Assembly: GCF_032362555.1 (NCBI RefSeq)
Contig: NC_083515.1
Coordinates: 9,645,001-9,709,000 of the forward strand
DNA length: 64,000 nt
From: Amyelois transitella
Taxonomy: Eukaryota > Arthropoda > Insecta > Lepidoptera > Pyralidae
Direction: 5' to 3'
In this document: piece after piece, positions 35,087-50,000 of the stretch
How the letters are laid out: each line of letters starts with the position of its first letter
How positions within the stretch are numbered: position 1 is the stretch's first letter
Made by a program: the position numbers and the translations under genes
The notes under the pieces: generated by a model
Seen by the model: only the letters and a program-made list of their open reading frames with translations
What the model was told of the DNA's origin: nothing
Database searches by the model: none

Positions 35087-38000
35087 ATGAGTCACGACGC
35101 TGTACCAATCGGCGAAGCGACTTTGATGCGACAAGCGTGCGACAAATACCGGTCGACGTTTGGTCGCCAGCCTGTCGTAGCGTCGCGCGCTCCCGGTCGC
35201 GTCAACCTTTTAGGGGACCATGTGGACTATTGCGAGGGTTATGTCTTGCCATGTGTAAGTATAACATAACATATAATCACGACTATATCCTTTGCAGTGT
35301 AGACAGAACAGTAATCAAAAGGCCACGTTCAGCTGTTTGGTTTAATGATATAATTGAGATTCAAATAGTGACAGGTTGGTAGCCCATCGCCTAAAAGAGG
35401 AATCTCAAGTTTGTAAGCCTATCCCTTAGTCGCCTTTTGCGACATCCATGGGAAAGAGATGGAGTTGTCCTATTTTTTTTTTCCGTTGGTCCCGGAAACC
35501 ACACGGCACATTATATGCAAGTATAACATTTGCATAAAGTAAATACGTTGACTGATTCCTGTAATGTTAAAACTGAAAATAAATCAAGAGGAATCAAGTA
35601 AAATAAAGCGACGGTGCTGACAGAGGCGCGTCACAAAATAATATAGCTTGACGCTTTGAATGCGCCGATGGTCGCGGCAACCTGTTAGTGGACCATTTGG
35701 ACTACGAGTTTTGCGAAGTATATGTCTTGCCTAAGTCTTTTCTGTTGACTTTGCGATAACGTTTATATTTACAAGTAACCCTTTTAACGTGTATCGGCGG
35801 ACTAGAATAGGGGGTGAGTAACACACAACTAAAAGACACTAATAAGATTTTGTGGTGTTTAATATATTTTGTGATGTGCAACCTCTTTTTTGTTTTTTTC
35901 AGAATGTGTCGTAACTGGCCATTTATAAAAAAAAAAGAAAAAGAAAATTTTTAAGTGTGCATTTGATTCTTTTTTTACAATTTGGTATGTTATGTATGTA
36001 AACCAACTTGTTTTAAAACTATTGTATCAATAAGTTCAGCGGTTTATTACAGTGCATATTTAGAGTTAAATCAAAGTCCATTTGCACTTCATCACAAGAT
36101 CATCCCCAGTTTATTTCCATATCCAAGTTTTACTTTTTATGGAGTGCTTTACCGCCTTCAAAATGTGGTAACCGCGAATTTGTATGTGATTTAATCAGCG
36201 CCATCTAGTGGTAAAGCGATGGCACTAATGCAGTTCCAATGATACATAGTATCTATATTTAGTTTGTGCCAATGATACCTTGTTCGATAACTTAATAATC
36301 GTTGATTGGTAACCGGAAGGTTGATAGAGCTTTGGAGGGTGATGGGATAGTAAGTAACCTTTTTACATCAGGCCAGTATACTAAATTACGTTTTCGATTG
36401 TAGGTATATATAAGTGGCAAACATATTTTAATCTTTTCGATGTTGCTTTTCGAAACTGGATCTATATACATATGTATGGTTTTGTAAGATACTAGCTAAC
36501 GATAAAAGGTCGTAATTTATGAGACAAAGCCGGATGAGAACTTAATAATGAATTCCCTATTGTTGCGAGTACTCAAATCTGATTAGTGTAAGTCCTTTTC
36601 CAATAAAAGTGAGTTTAGACGAAATTAATTATGCTGAACATGTACAAAAGTTAACGTTACTATACAAAGTGAATTGATGATTTTATGCAACCGTCCTTAA
36701 GGTATTTTTTTTTAAATGTAAGTCGATTTTTTTATGTAACGTCTAGAGATTTGAGCTTTGGTATGTACTAGGTTCGTTTTATAGTCTAGGGGTGCACTAA
36801 GAGTGGAATTCCCGAAATTCCCGCGGAATTTTTTTTCATGTGACGTCGCATTACCGATTTAGAACGACGAAAAGTTCAGTAAGTATCGTTGAATCTGATG
36901 TTCCCAAAATAACGTTTCATGAATAATACTTAATGGAACAGATTTAAAAGTGATTAAATATTGAGAGGATTTTGATCGAATTTATGATTTAAAACTCTGG
37001 CTTTCTCCCAAATGACAATTTAATTAAATTTACACCACCAACACTTATTGAAATTGATGACGTCAAAAAAGTCTGATGAGTTTTGGTAATTATTGGATAG
37101 GTATTGTAACATTATCAAATTTGTCAATGGAATTTTACATAATTCAATTTGATCGAATGGATTAGTTAAAATTCTTATTACTTTATTAGCTAGTAAATTC
37201 ATTACTTTTAGGCTGCGTTTATTTTATTTTTATTTATTTATATATTTATGTGCATCACGGAAAATAAGAATAAAACTTAAAATAAATAGAAATTCAAAAG
37301 AAATTCAGTACAAGGGCCCAACTTATTTCTAGATAATTTCTTCCAGCAGGCCCACGACAGGAAAGTGTAAAGAAAGCGTTTGCGTTTCCACCATAAATGT
37401 GAGAGAAATCATATTAGATACACAATCTAGTAATCAAACTATAAAACATACAGCTGAAGTTGGTCATAGCCTTAAAAGGCTCTGTCCATACCGTAAGATA
37501 CAAAGACGTGATTATATGCATGTTATATATTGAACAAAAGCAAACGATACCTACAATGTGGTCAAGCGATATAAACAGACACACAATGTTCTCCTTTTTA
37601 TATAAAATCGTGTAGAATTACGACGCAATACGGCTAAACAGCGTAGTTTATTCTGGTTCCTGGAAATTCCTAATTTTACCCTACTTATCTTCATTTCCAT
37701 TCTTTGTTTTTATTAAAGGGTCTTTCCAGCCCACGAATCTACGGTTGAGGAAAAATAACCAGTGAATCAGATTTCAAAAAATACATTTCGTTTTATAAGA
37801 AAAAACAACTTTAAAAGATTCATTCGGTTGATGGCGAACTTATAGATTCTTTCCTGTAGGGAAAGGCAGAGACTAAATATTTGTACTTGCCGCCGATTCC
37901 TTCATACTTCGCTTCGTTCAAGATCATGCAAATTCGCGTTTACTTGCTAGACTCTTTTGATCGAGTACGGCACGTACTGAATCCACTGATCGAAAATATC

Positions 38001-41000
38001 TAAATATATATAAAGAAAATATATAAATCTTAAGTTATGAATGTGGATGAAGCGAAGGAAATATGCAGAGATCGTGGCAAGTGGAAAGAGGTAGTCTCTG
38101 CCTACCCCTCCGGGAAAAAGGCGTGATTTTATGTATGTATGTATAAATCTTAAGACGAGAAAGTTCACATCCGGCGCGGCATGGGACAGCAATCTCCTGT
38201 CTCTCTCTTTCAATAAAGCGTCAATAGAAAAAGTGCCGTGTGGTTCCCGGCAACAATACCAAAAAAGAATAGGACCACTTCACCTCTTTCCCATGGATGT
38301 CGTAAAAGGCGACTAATAGAAGGGCTTACAAACTTGGGATTCTTTTTTGAGGCGATAGGCTAGCAACCTGTCACTATTTGAATCTCAATTCTATCATTAA
38401 GCCAAACAGCTGAATGTGGCCATTCAGTTTTTTCAAGACTGTTGGCTCTGTCTGCCCCGCCAGGGATATAGACGTGACCATATGTATGTATGTAGAAAAA
38501 ATGCACACACACATAAAATAGTTTAATTAATATTCTTTCACTTCACTGTCAAAGTGTAGTAGCCTGTTGCCTTTTTTCAGTTTTTTCAAGACTGTTGGCT
38601 CTGTCTGCCCCGCCAGGGATATAGACGTGACCATATGTATGTATGTAACGTTGCCTTTTTTACAGGCTCTCCCCTTCATGACGATAATAGTTGGAGGCTA
38701 CAACGACACAGACGTGTGCCACGTGGTGTCCACCCTGGCCAATGGTGAGACGGTGACCACCAGTTTCCCTTCCACCACCACCACCGAGCTGACCCCGGGA
38801 CCACCGGCTTGGTCCAACTATGTGAAGGGAACAGTCGCCAAATTTCCAAGTAAGTTTATCCATTATGCCGTGTGGTTCCCGGCACCTATTTTGTGGTTGC
38901 GGCATCTATTTCCCATGGATGTAGTAATAGGCGACTAAGGGGTGGGCTTGGGACTTGGGATTCTTCTTTTTGGTGACAGGCTAGCAACGTATCACTATTT
39001 GAATCATTAAGACAAACAGTATTAATATTACTATAACGAGCATAGAAGTGTGATTTTTAATAAAAAAAAAAATGGAATCTCCATTCTATCATATTAATAT
39101 TACTATAACGAGCATAGAAGTGTGATTTTTAATTTAAAATAAAATGGAATCTCCATTCTATCATATTAATATTACTATAACGAGCATAGAAGTGTGATTT
39201 TTAATTAAAAAAAAAATGGAATCTCCATTCTATCATTAAGCCAAACAGTATTAATATTACTATAACGAGGATAGATGTGTGATTTTTAATTTAAAAAAAA
39301 TGGATTAATCTTCCATTTTCGTGAATAATTTATGCTTAAACTTGAAGTAAGTCTTACAGACGGCCTTTTTTTTTATAAAAGTTTGACCACAATCTGCCTT
39401 GTGGTAAGCGAGATGAGGCCTAGGCTAACGCAAGTTCAAATAATGCCTATTCACTCTTACCTTGAAAATCCCCAAGTTTTATGTTTCGAGGGAGAGAGAT
39501 GCGAGGTACAGTCCAGATCACAGCGGTTCGTATGATGCTACAAAATCTTTAACTCCTTCTGCAGAACCAGTGGCTGGGTTCAACGCGGCGATAGTCTCCG
39601 ATGTTCCCATGGGATCAGGCCTGTCCAGCAGTGCGTCTCTGGAGGTGGGAGTCTTCACTTTCCTGGAGCAGCTGACAGGACTCTCAGTCGAGTGAGTGTA
39701 TGATCTTTTGATTGTCATTACAAGTTTCCGTAACCTATACAGGTGAATGACGTGTTCAGTGATTCATTTATATAATCACGTATCTCATATATATTGTCGG
39801 AATCATTATTGTTCTATTGTGGAGAGGTAACGTAAACAAATAAAGTTACTTTCGCAAATAATATAAAATTTTATGATATTGGTTGTAATGAGATACAAAA
39901 AACACATTTCATACATACATACATATGGTCACGTCTATATCTCTTGCGGGGTAGACAGAGCCAGCAGTCTTGAAAGACATACAGGCCACGTTCAGCTGTT
40001 GGGTTTTTTCAGTTCAGCCGTTAGGCAACGGATATACATGATTTGTGAAAATTTCAGCTTTCTTGCTATTACGGTTTACGAGATACAGCCTGGTGATGGC
40101 GATAGAAGAACGGACGGAGAGACAGACAGACAACGGAGGTCTAGTAAAAGGTTTTTACCTTTAAAGCACGGAACCCCATAAAAATAGTAGAAGATCATAT
40201 CAGAGCTTCGATAAGACATAATTAAAAAAAGAACATAATGTCAATGGTCACGTCTCTCTATTCCCGCCAAAAGTATTTTCTTAAAATCCGTCAAAACTCT
40301 GTCAAACACGATGTTTTTTTTTAAATTAGTTTGACATTCGCCGGCAAGTACCAACAAACAAATCGTTTAAGCCCTTCGTTCCTTTTGCCGATAAATCAAT
40401 CTGGTTGACATGTAATCAATTGGGAACGATGTGTGTAATTTGCTGATATTTTCAAGCTGGTCTAGTCACTGATATTGGCTATGTCCGTTGTCCACCCCGT
40501 CAGGTATAAAGACGCGTTGTATTTATGTTATCCCATCCCAACTATTTATGAATATGCGAAAGTAAGTTTATTTGTTTATTAACTCTTCACGAGTTACTCG
40601 TATCAACTGAACTAGATAGAAGATTCTTGAAATTTTGCGTATATATAATTAAGAGTCTGGAGAAGGACATAGGTTACTTTTCAGCCCGGTAAAAACTTTT
40701 TTCTTTGGTAGCGAAAATTCTGTTTTCTTTGGTCGGTGCCGCTATATTCATTCGAGGGCGCTGAATTCGTGCGAGCAAAGCTGCTGGTAAAAGCTAGTAT
40801 ATGTACATATATATAAGAGGGGAGACTGATTGATTCACTGACTGGCCTATTAAAACACAGGCCAAACTGTTTGACCTAGTTGTTTGAAATTTGACATGTA
40901 CGTTCTATAAGAGATGATTTTGTGAAATTTTTATGGAGACATATATACATACATTCATAAACACATATAATCACGTTTATATCCCTTGCTGGGTAGACAG

Positions 41001-44000
41001 AGCCAACAGTCTTATCGATAGTGGACTATCGATCGGCAACACTGACAACGATACAAAAAGTTTATATTATTTATATCATAAAAACGATGGTTTTTCTTAA
41101 TATAAATAAAATAATAAATACAACTCATACCTCTGCGAACTGTAAAAATGGCAATAAACATATTTTTACTTCTCATATTAAAACTGATCAGCATTTATCT
41201 TAAAGCATACGCCCCCGGTTGTAACTATTTCCTCTTAATTTCAAAGAAATGTGTCTAGACTTTTAATCTTCAATGTTTTCAAGCTTAAATTCTATACATA
41301 ATTTTCAATATTCATGACTTCAACAAGTTTCCATTTAAAATGTGTTATATTTGTAACTGATAATAAGGCTTAAATATTCTTGATACTGATTTCTTAGAAC
41401 TTAATCAGTGATCTAAACATTAGACTTGAAGCGTGGTTAGTAATTAATTAATGTTGTGTTGTTTTAAAATATGGGCTGTCATAAAACTGTCTTGAAATCC
41501 AGCAGAAATTATTTTTGCGTTGAATAGAACCTTTATCAAGAAAGTCTTTAGGCTACCTATACAACATCAGGCTGCAACTATAAGGAGCAAACAAATAATG
41601 GAATATGTGAAAGAAAAAACGGGGAAAATTATTCATCCTTGAGGGCTTCAATGATGCTCAAAATAACTAGTCCACGCGGTCGTTTTCGCGGGCATAGCTA
41701 GTATTAAAAAATATTCTAAAGTATTTAAATTTAGACCACTAGAATATACATATATTTTCTCTCTTCTTCATCATTATCTTTTCCCTTACAGCCCAGTGGA
41801 GAAAGCGAGACTGTGTCAGAGTGCTGAACACGAATTCCCCGGCGTACCCTGCGGCATCATGGACCAGTACATTGTGGCTATGGGTCAGGAGGACCACGCT
41901 CTCCTTATTGACTGCCGGTGAATGAAGGGTTCTTTATCTATTAGCATAAAATTTTGTGTCATAATTTTACATGTCATACCTTTGTTTAGCCTAATAATTG
42001 TTGCGCATAATATTATTTGGCATAACTTTTTAGGCATATTTCCTAACCTAACCTAATCTGGGCAAAAAAATTATCTAAACTATATTTATGCCCATTGAAA
42101 TAGTATGCCAAAACCAATTATGCCAAAAAACTAGTATGCCAAAAAAAATATGCGTAACTCGTTAAACTAAAATAGGACAAAAAAAATTGTCGAATGAAAG
42201 GGATCCCGAGTCAAGACAATAGGCTATGACTTGTATTGTCGAAATTATAGGAATTGGAACAATATATCTGATATCTTACCTTTGGTTGGGACCCACAGCT
42301 AACAAACGATCAAAGTATCTAAGATTTTATTCTAAAAATGTTATAAACTTTACTTCTTTATAATAAATACAAGGAGTTACACGCTGACGGAGTCGCGGGC
42401 ACAGCTATTCATAATAATATTCTGCGGTTCCTTATATTTTGTTTATACAAAAGTATTGGGGATTGACATATTATATTGCCCTACTAATATAAAAAAGATA
42501 ATCTGCCTGTTAAATTAAAAACGTGAGGAAGGACGTTTTGCAATTTTTTCACGAAAAACGACGGAAGCGCGGACGAAGTCGTGGGCAAAAGCTAGTAATA
42601 AATATAAAAATAATCACGTCTATATCAATTAAGGGGTAGACATTACGTAACTACATGTATGTAGGAATCCCAATGTAATGACTATATGCGCAGATGAAGC
42701 TACTGCCAATAGCTTGTCAATTATCATTTCATTTTTGATAATGGGGCTCCCTTAATGCTTTCTAAATGCTTCTTATCAGGCCGGAGATGCGCAAAAAGAC
42801 GCAACACCATATTACCCCTAATTGAAGGAGAAAAGGCAAATGTTGATGGTAATGGTGTTACTTTCTATGTAATGTACATAGCTAGGCATATTTTTTGTTT
42901 TACTAAAGTTAATCACATCAATGTAGGTACCTAATAATTACAATATTAATAATAATTATTAAACACTAGCTGTGCCCGCGTGGAAAATTTATTTTGGGCA
43001 CTATTGAAACCCTCAAGGATGAATATTTTTCCCCGTTTTTTTTTTCTCATTTTCCATTATTTCTTCGCTCCTATTTGAACCTTTTTTCCCAATTTGAACC
43101 AGTGTTTACCTATATATTATTGTTAAAAGATATATATACTAGCAAACTAACCAGAAGGCTGGAGAATTATTCAAAAACACTAGTGACCAAAATGCCGGTT
43201 GCTAAAACAAATAATAAAATAATAATAATAAAAAAAGTCTTTCACATCCATTTCGGCGCAACTTAAATAAGTACGTTTTCAATTCAGTTCTTAGAAAAAC
43301 AAATCTGAAAGAACTTTGAATTTCCCTAATTAGTATTATTAATATCCCCTATTACGAAAGCTTGTTAGTAAAAAATAAAGTCCCGAGCCTTCAGAATGTC
43401 GCATAGATAGAAGTTTAATATTTATAACAGTGTTTTACATAAAGTTAATTATTCATCCAAAGCTTTGACATTCCGTGTCTTCTAGACATATGTATAATAA
43501 AACAATAAAAAATGTTTGTCTGTACGTTGAGTATATTTTCAAAAAAATAATTTAAAATCATTTAACGATAGAGACCAAGCATGAATTTGAAAAAAGTGTC
43601 TGTTTGTATGTTTGTTTGTACACGCTAATTTCCGGAATTACTGAACGGATTTGAATGAAACTTTTTTTGTTGCATAGCCCTTATGCCTAACCAACTTATA
43701 GGGTATAATTTATTTTGGAATCAGGTACAGCTGATATCGAACCATAACAACTCAGTTAAACTATAGGAAAATATTGAAATGACGTCTAAACAAAAGTTGT
43801 TGAACCTGATGAGCATTTTCTTTTGGCGAAAAAAAATTGAAGATCTGGATCATGTGATGCAGAAGCCAAAGTAACCAGCTATTCTGTAATATGTATCAAA
43901 CTTTAATTTAACACGCAAACGGAGTTGCGAGCGTCAACTAGTATATAATAAAAGCGAGTGATTATTGTATGGGTGACAAATTACGAATCAAGAGATTTGA

Positions 44001-47000
44001 GAGGGAATTTGATTTAAAAGTCATATTTGAGGCTTGTCTTTAATCCTCCTGTCTGACCTCTGTGACTTTATAATTGGTGACCCTTTAGGAGTGATATTTC
44101 GGTCTCGACAACCCCAAAGGTAAGATCTTCCGGCATATTCCGGCTGGTATGGACCAGGCTAGGTGTTATGCCTGAGGAACCGCGGCTCCGACGATGTTTA
44201 GTCGGAGGTTGTATTTATGCTCCAATCCGTAGAAATTTTGCTTGCGCGATTTAGTTTTCATATTAAGACGTCGCAACAAATGTCAGGTCATGAATTTTTG
44301 GCAAAAAGTATGGATTTTGTTTTCCTTAAGGACTCTATAGCTTTAGCATAGAATTGAAATCATTCTTCTATAATTCAGTTTTCTATGAGCTTACATCCAC
44401 TAGAGAGAACCACACGGCATACAGCTACGAAAATACGACTTCTCAACCATACATACCCTGGGCTCCATTTCAAAAAGGCGAGGACTAAATCGAGTATAAC
44501 ATCAGAAGGATGATCAATCTACCCCGCAAGAGATATAGACGTGACTATATGTATTAATGTGGGATGATCAATATGATTTCTTAATTAATATTTGTTAATA
44601 ACATATTTATAACGTACAACAGATTGCCCTGAATAAGGTACATTTCTGAGTGTCAGGTTACCAGCTCTGTTATCTGAAATGTTGTACTTATCTAGATCAA
44701 ATGACAATCGATTAGGTTTGTAGTAACTTGGTGTACAAAAATTATAGATGGAGAAAAATAATTCAGTTGTAGTTTTATGAATGAAAATCGAAAAAAGAAG
44801 AAAAGAAATTTTGTTTTAAATTAAAATGTTTTCATGTAAAAAAAAACAAACATTTTATAAAAAGAATGTGTCATTAATCTGCAGTAATCCCTTACTTTGA
44901 CATAATACCATGTACGATTAAATTTAAATTATCCTAATCTAAATTTCTCAAAGATAAACTGCTCTTCAATAAATTCTCAGGGTGACCTCTTGTTAACCCC
45001 GAATAATACGTCAGCCTTCTATAAAATTCAGTATTAAGATTTATGTAAATTTACAAAAATGAAGAGAGTTATGAATGTGGATGAAGCGAACGAATGTGCA
45101 GGAATAGTAGCAAGTGGAAAGTTGTAGTCTCTGCCTACCTCTCCGGGAAAGAGGCGTGATTTTATTTATGTAAAAAACGTGTAAGTTTGCTTCTCAATAA
45201 GTTGTTTTTAAGCGTTCAAAATACATATGTAGGCATATAAGCCTACATATTTCGAACACACCTTTGAAATAAATTCAATTTGAAACGAAATGAAATCTTA
45301 TATTGATTATATTATATCGAGAACGTTTGTAGATTGACTTTAATTAAATTAAATATCGTAATAAGCTCTCTTTGGTGTAATATTCATTTTTTCTCCTTTT
45401 TTTCAAAGCCATACCAGCAATTTCTCAAAAGAGTTTTGATGCAAAGATATTTAATACTCTATTGCCCTAGTTCTTGTTCTGTTTTTTTACGGGGCTGCCA
45501 GTATATTTGTATTAAATTTTCTTAAATAGGGAAGGAATATTCCACGCTGAAGAAGGTTCGGGTCATTGGCCTCATAAAGAGCTTGATATAAATATTAATT
45601 AACTTTTCTTGGGTTCTGTAACAAAGTGTAAAAAGCCTTTTTTTTTAAATATAGGTAGGTATTTGAAATTACCAAGTGCATAATTTTGAGTATTTTTTTT
45701 TTCAATATATATACATGTTGAAGTTTAATGGTTACAATTACCGTTCAATATCTATTAATGTTCAACGCCTGTTAGCTATTAAGCTAAGTTAGCTACGATT
45801 ATTAATTGTTATATTTTGCATTCATATTTCCCCCTTAAATTCTTAGCCAAGTTCCTTACTTGCTAGTAAATTTTAAATAAGGCTTGTTCAATTATATAGT
45901 GTATTATTATATTTAAATTTATAAATGTAAATGTAAATATTAAATAAGGCTTGTTCAATTATATAGTGTATTATTATATTTAAATTTATTAATGTGAATG
46001 TAAATTTTAAATAATGCTTGTTCAATTATAGATTCTCGTATTTGTAAAACACATTTTTTTTAAATTTGGTAATAAATTAAAACCATTTTTTTAAGTTTTT
46101 TAAATACATAGCTATTTTTTAGTTATTATGTTATTCTACTGGTAGAACCTAGAAAGAAGTAGGGAATGTAGTTGTAGGGTTGTTGTTAGGTCAGCTGTTA
46201 CCGGCTAATGAATCAAGCTTTAGATGAGAAATGGCTGCAATGTAGATGCGTTTGTTCACTCTGTTGCAAATAACTTTGTCTTTTTAAAACGACTTCGCAA
46301 ATAATTAAGTAACAAATAACGATCTCATTTATCAGTGTTACTGTATTTAAATTAAAACATTTTAATCTGTACTTATTATTTAATTATTAATTAGTTAGTT
46401 TTTTTTTACTGAAACGAATCTGTACTTTTATTAATTTCATTTTTACGTACATATTTTTCTATTAGTGGTTTTGGTTTTGTTTAGACTGCTTTATCTTTGC
46501 GTGCATTCTAAATGGTGAAATGATGAAACTGACTTCGAAGTACTTCACTTGAGGAGTGTATGGGATTCTTCTAACGTAAGAAAAAGAAAATAGACTTCAA
46601 ACAGTACAAAGAAATGCACATATAAATAAAATATATGCACATGCAAATAAAAATAATTATTTCGATTTTAGTAAAACAGAAAAAGATAAAGTATTTTATA
46701 ATTTTGAGCCAATTTTTTACATGTTTATTCCAACTTTTTTACAATAATTATTTGGTTCATTAACTATTCTAAGTTTGGATGGTTGTGAAGTTGACGTTGT
46801 TGAAGAAAATGCTGAAGTGTAGTTTGTTACCGCTTTTTCTGCACTGACGCCTTGGAAGCGGCAGTAAACTTAGTTTTAAGTAATTTATTTGACGTCAACC
46901 ATTGTTGTGAAACCAAAAGATTTGAAAATTATTAAGCGATATAAAGTATCCTACAGTAACATGAATAAAAATTTTGAATTTTGAATTTAAGTAAGGATGT

Positions 47001-50000
47001 ATTCACAAAAAAACCTTTCAAATTAGAAACATCCCCAAATTATCCTTTTCTACGTTCTCTTGTTAAATTCATGAGTATATGAATATTTTACCCAAAGATA
47101 TCAAACAGCTACGCAAGAAAAATAATATAAAGTAAACAGTACACTCTTAATGAAAAATAAGCGACGTCGAGGTTAAACTTGTCTTACATACATACATATA
47201 ATCACGTCTTTATCCTTTGCGGGGTAGACAGAGCCAACAGTCTTGAAAAGACTGATAGACATCGTTCAGCTGTGTGTTGACATTTCTCTTTTTTGTTTCA
47301 ATTAAATAATGTTAATAAGTATGACTATATTGTTTATGTCTATTTTGTCTGTTGCTTTGCGAAATACGATCAAAATCGTTACAGTAATTTTTGTGTGATA
47401 ACATTGCAAACACACGTACAAAACAAATGCTTTCTTCATAATAAAATTTGTATAGAAGTATATATAATTATTATGTATTTATGTCTATTAAAATTGATAT
47501 TATTTAATATACATACATACATATGGTCACGTCTATATCCCATGCGGGGTAGACAGAGCCAACAGTCTTGAAGACTAAATGGCCACGTTCAGCTATTTGG
47601 CTTAATGATAGAATTGAGACTCAAATAGTGACAGGTTGCTAGCCCATCGCCTAAAAGAAGAATCCCAAGTTTATAAGCATATCCCTTAGTCGCCTTTTAC
47701 GACATCCATGGGAAAGAGATGGAGCGGTCCTATTCTTTTTTGTATTGGTGCCGGGAACCACACGGCACCTATTTAACACTTATTTAACAACCGATTTAAA
47801 ATCTGTTTGCCATTTTCAAAAGCTTTGCTTTAAGCAATTAATTCACCTGTTCAACAGCTGTTTAATAAAGTTTTTTAATAAAAAAAAGACATGTCTGTAT
47901 TTGACAGGTCGCTCGCCTCCACTCAGATTCCAATAAACACTGGCGATACGGCGATCCTGGTGACAAATTCTAATGTGAAGCACAAATTGACTGGCAGTGA
48001 ATACCCTCAGAGGCGGGCGCAGTGCGAGGAAGCAGCCGCTAAACTTCGTATACCATCGTTGAGGAGTGCAAAAATCACAGATTTAGATAGTAAGTTAAAA
48101 AGTCAGTAACAGATATCTTTAGGTATTTAGGAACAGAATCGAGTGATAAAGCTTTTGTCATATCCTTTATATCTTGATTTGATGAAAGTTGGTTGTTAGA
48201 TGAAGAGGAAATACCCAGTTTTATTTTCAAAACTCGTTATAGCCCTTATCATACATACATAAAATTACGCCTCTTTCTCGGAGCGGTAGGCAGAGACTAC
48301 CTCTTTCCACTTGCCACGATCTCTGCATACTTCCTTCGCTTCATCCACATTCATATCCACCCCTTATCAAAAGCAAATAAAGATTCTATTCTATAATTTA
48401 TAAGTGCCGTGTGGTACCCGGCACCAATAGAAAAAAGAATAGGACCACTCCAACTCTTTTCCACGGGTGTCGTAAAAGGCGACTAAGGGCTAGGCTTATA
48501 AACTTGAGATTCTTCTTTTAGGCGATAGGCTAGCAACCTGTCACTTTATATGAATCTCAATTCTATCAGTAAGCCAAACAGCTGGACTATCAGTATTTTC
48601 AAGCCTGTTGGCTCTATCTACCCCGCAAGGTTATAGACGTGATTATATAATTTATAAATTGTGCCCATTTGCCCATGGTAACGTGCCCAGAAGGTGGCGT
48701 TGCAATGATGATTGAAAATGTTTAATCTTTGACGATATAGTTTCCAGTCTCTGATCACGGGATACCTCGATCAGTCACTAAGAAAGAAAATTTAAAAGTT
48801 GTATGATATATATACATATGTATTTATTTCCATCTCATGTACACACAAAATGTATGGGCATGATAAACACAAGAAACAATAATATCTAAATTTTATTATG
48901 TTTTAAACACACACTCAGTAAGAGAATTAACAAAGATACCTATGTGGCTGAATTCTAATAATTGCTTTCAGGATTAAGACAGATGAAATGTGATGAATTG
49001 GTGTTGAAAAGGGCGCAGCATGTAATTGGGGAGATCGCGAGAACAGAGGAAGTTGCCAAAAGATTGCGGGAAAATGACCTGGAAAGGGTAAGAAGGCTTA
49101 TTTTCTTTTTGACGTGACAACGTCTTATAATTCGATTGAGCCGGCTGCACGCACGAAAAAACATGACTCATGCGGCGTTACCTCGCTCTGAGGCGTTCCA
49201 TGTAAGTGCTTGAAGTGCAAGCGAGAGCGCGGAACGTGCGACAAAGAGGCATAATCGGCCTTCGCGTTCGGCAGCGTTCGACATCCGTCTCTCTCCTATT
49301 TGAGTGAGAGATGCGTCTGCGTGGACAACTGCTATACTATAGTACATTTACATACATACTTTCATTGTGATTTCCAATTACCTCCTTCTCTATATATATG
49401 TACATACAAATCTATTAAACATATGAAATTAAAATTTTCTTTTGATAAATGCTACCATTCCATCATTATTTTCTTAAGACGTTGTCACGTTCAACTATCG
49501 TCAGTAAATCGACTCTTTGAAATCGACTTTACTGACAATCGATTTTTAGCCAATTTTATGGAGGGTGTTGTATACGTTATAATTATTTCATCGGTTGCAG
49601 GACGCAGTTCCACTGTTTAAGGTCCTGCGTATGTAACTCTTTTCCTATCATACTACTAGATATTTATTTCTTTAAAACGTTATTGCACAAAAAAAAATGT
49701 ACAAAAGGCGGACTTAATGCCGTTTGGCATTCACTACCAGTCAACCAGTTGACCAAACAGAAAAACTTTAAGTTGGTGGTGCGATACTTTATCGCACATG
49801 CATACTGCAAAATTTTGACATTACAAAAAAATGCATAAATACATACAAGATACAAAAAATACATTATGTATACATACATAAAATATCAAATTGGGATTTA
49901 CTATCGTAAATGCGAAAGTTTGTAAGTATTTATGAACTAGCTTTTGCTCCCGTGGAATTAAAAAAAAATATGTAACTTGAGGTCTATTCTATGTCTGTGT

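Noticed and set aside
39021..39320. CRISPR-like spaced repeats
   Set aside because: Eukaryotic intron. Units are contiguous tandem copies derived from a SINE-like element, without unique spacers.
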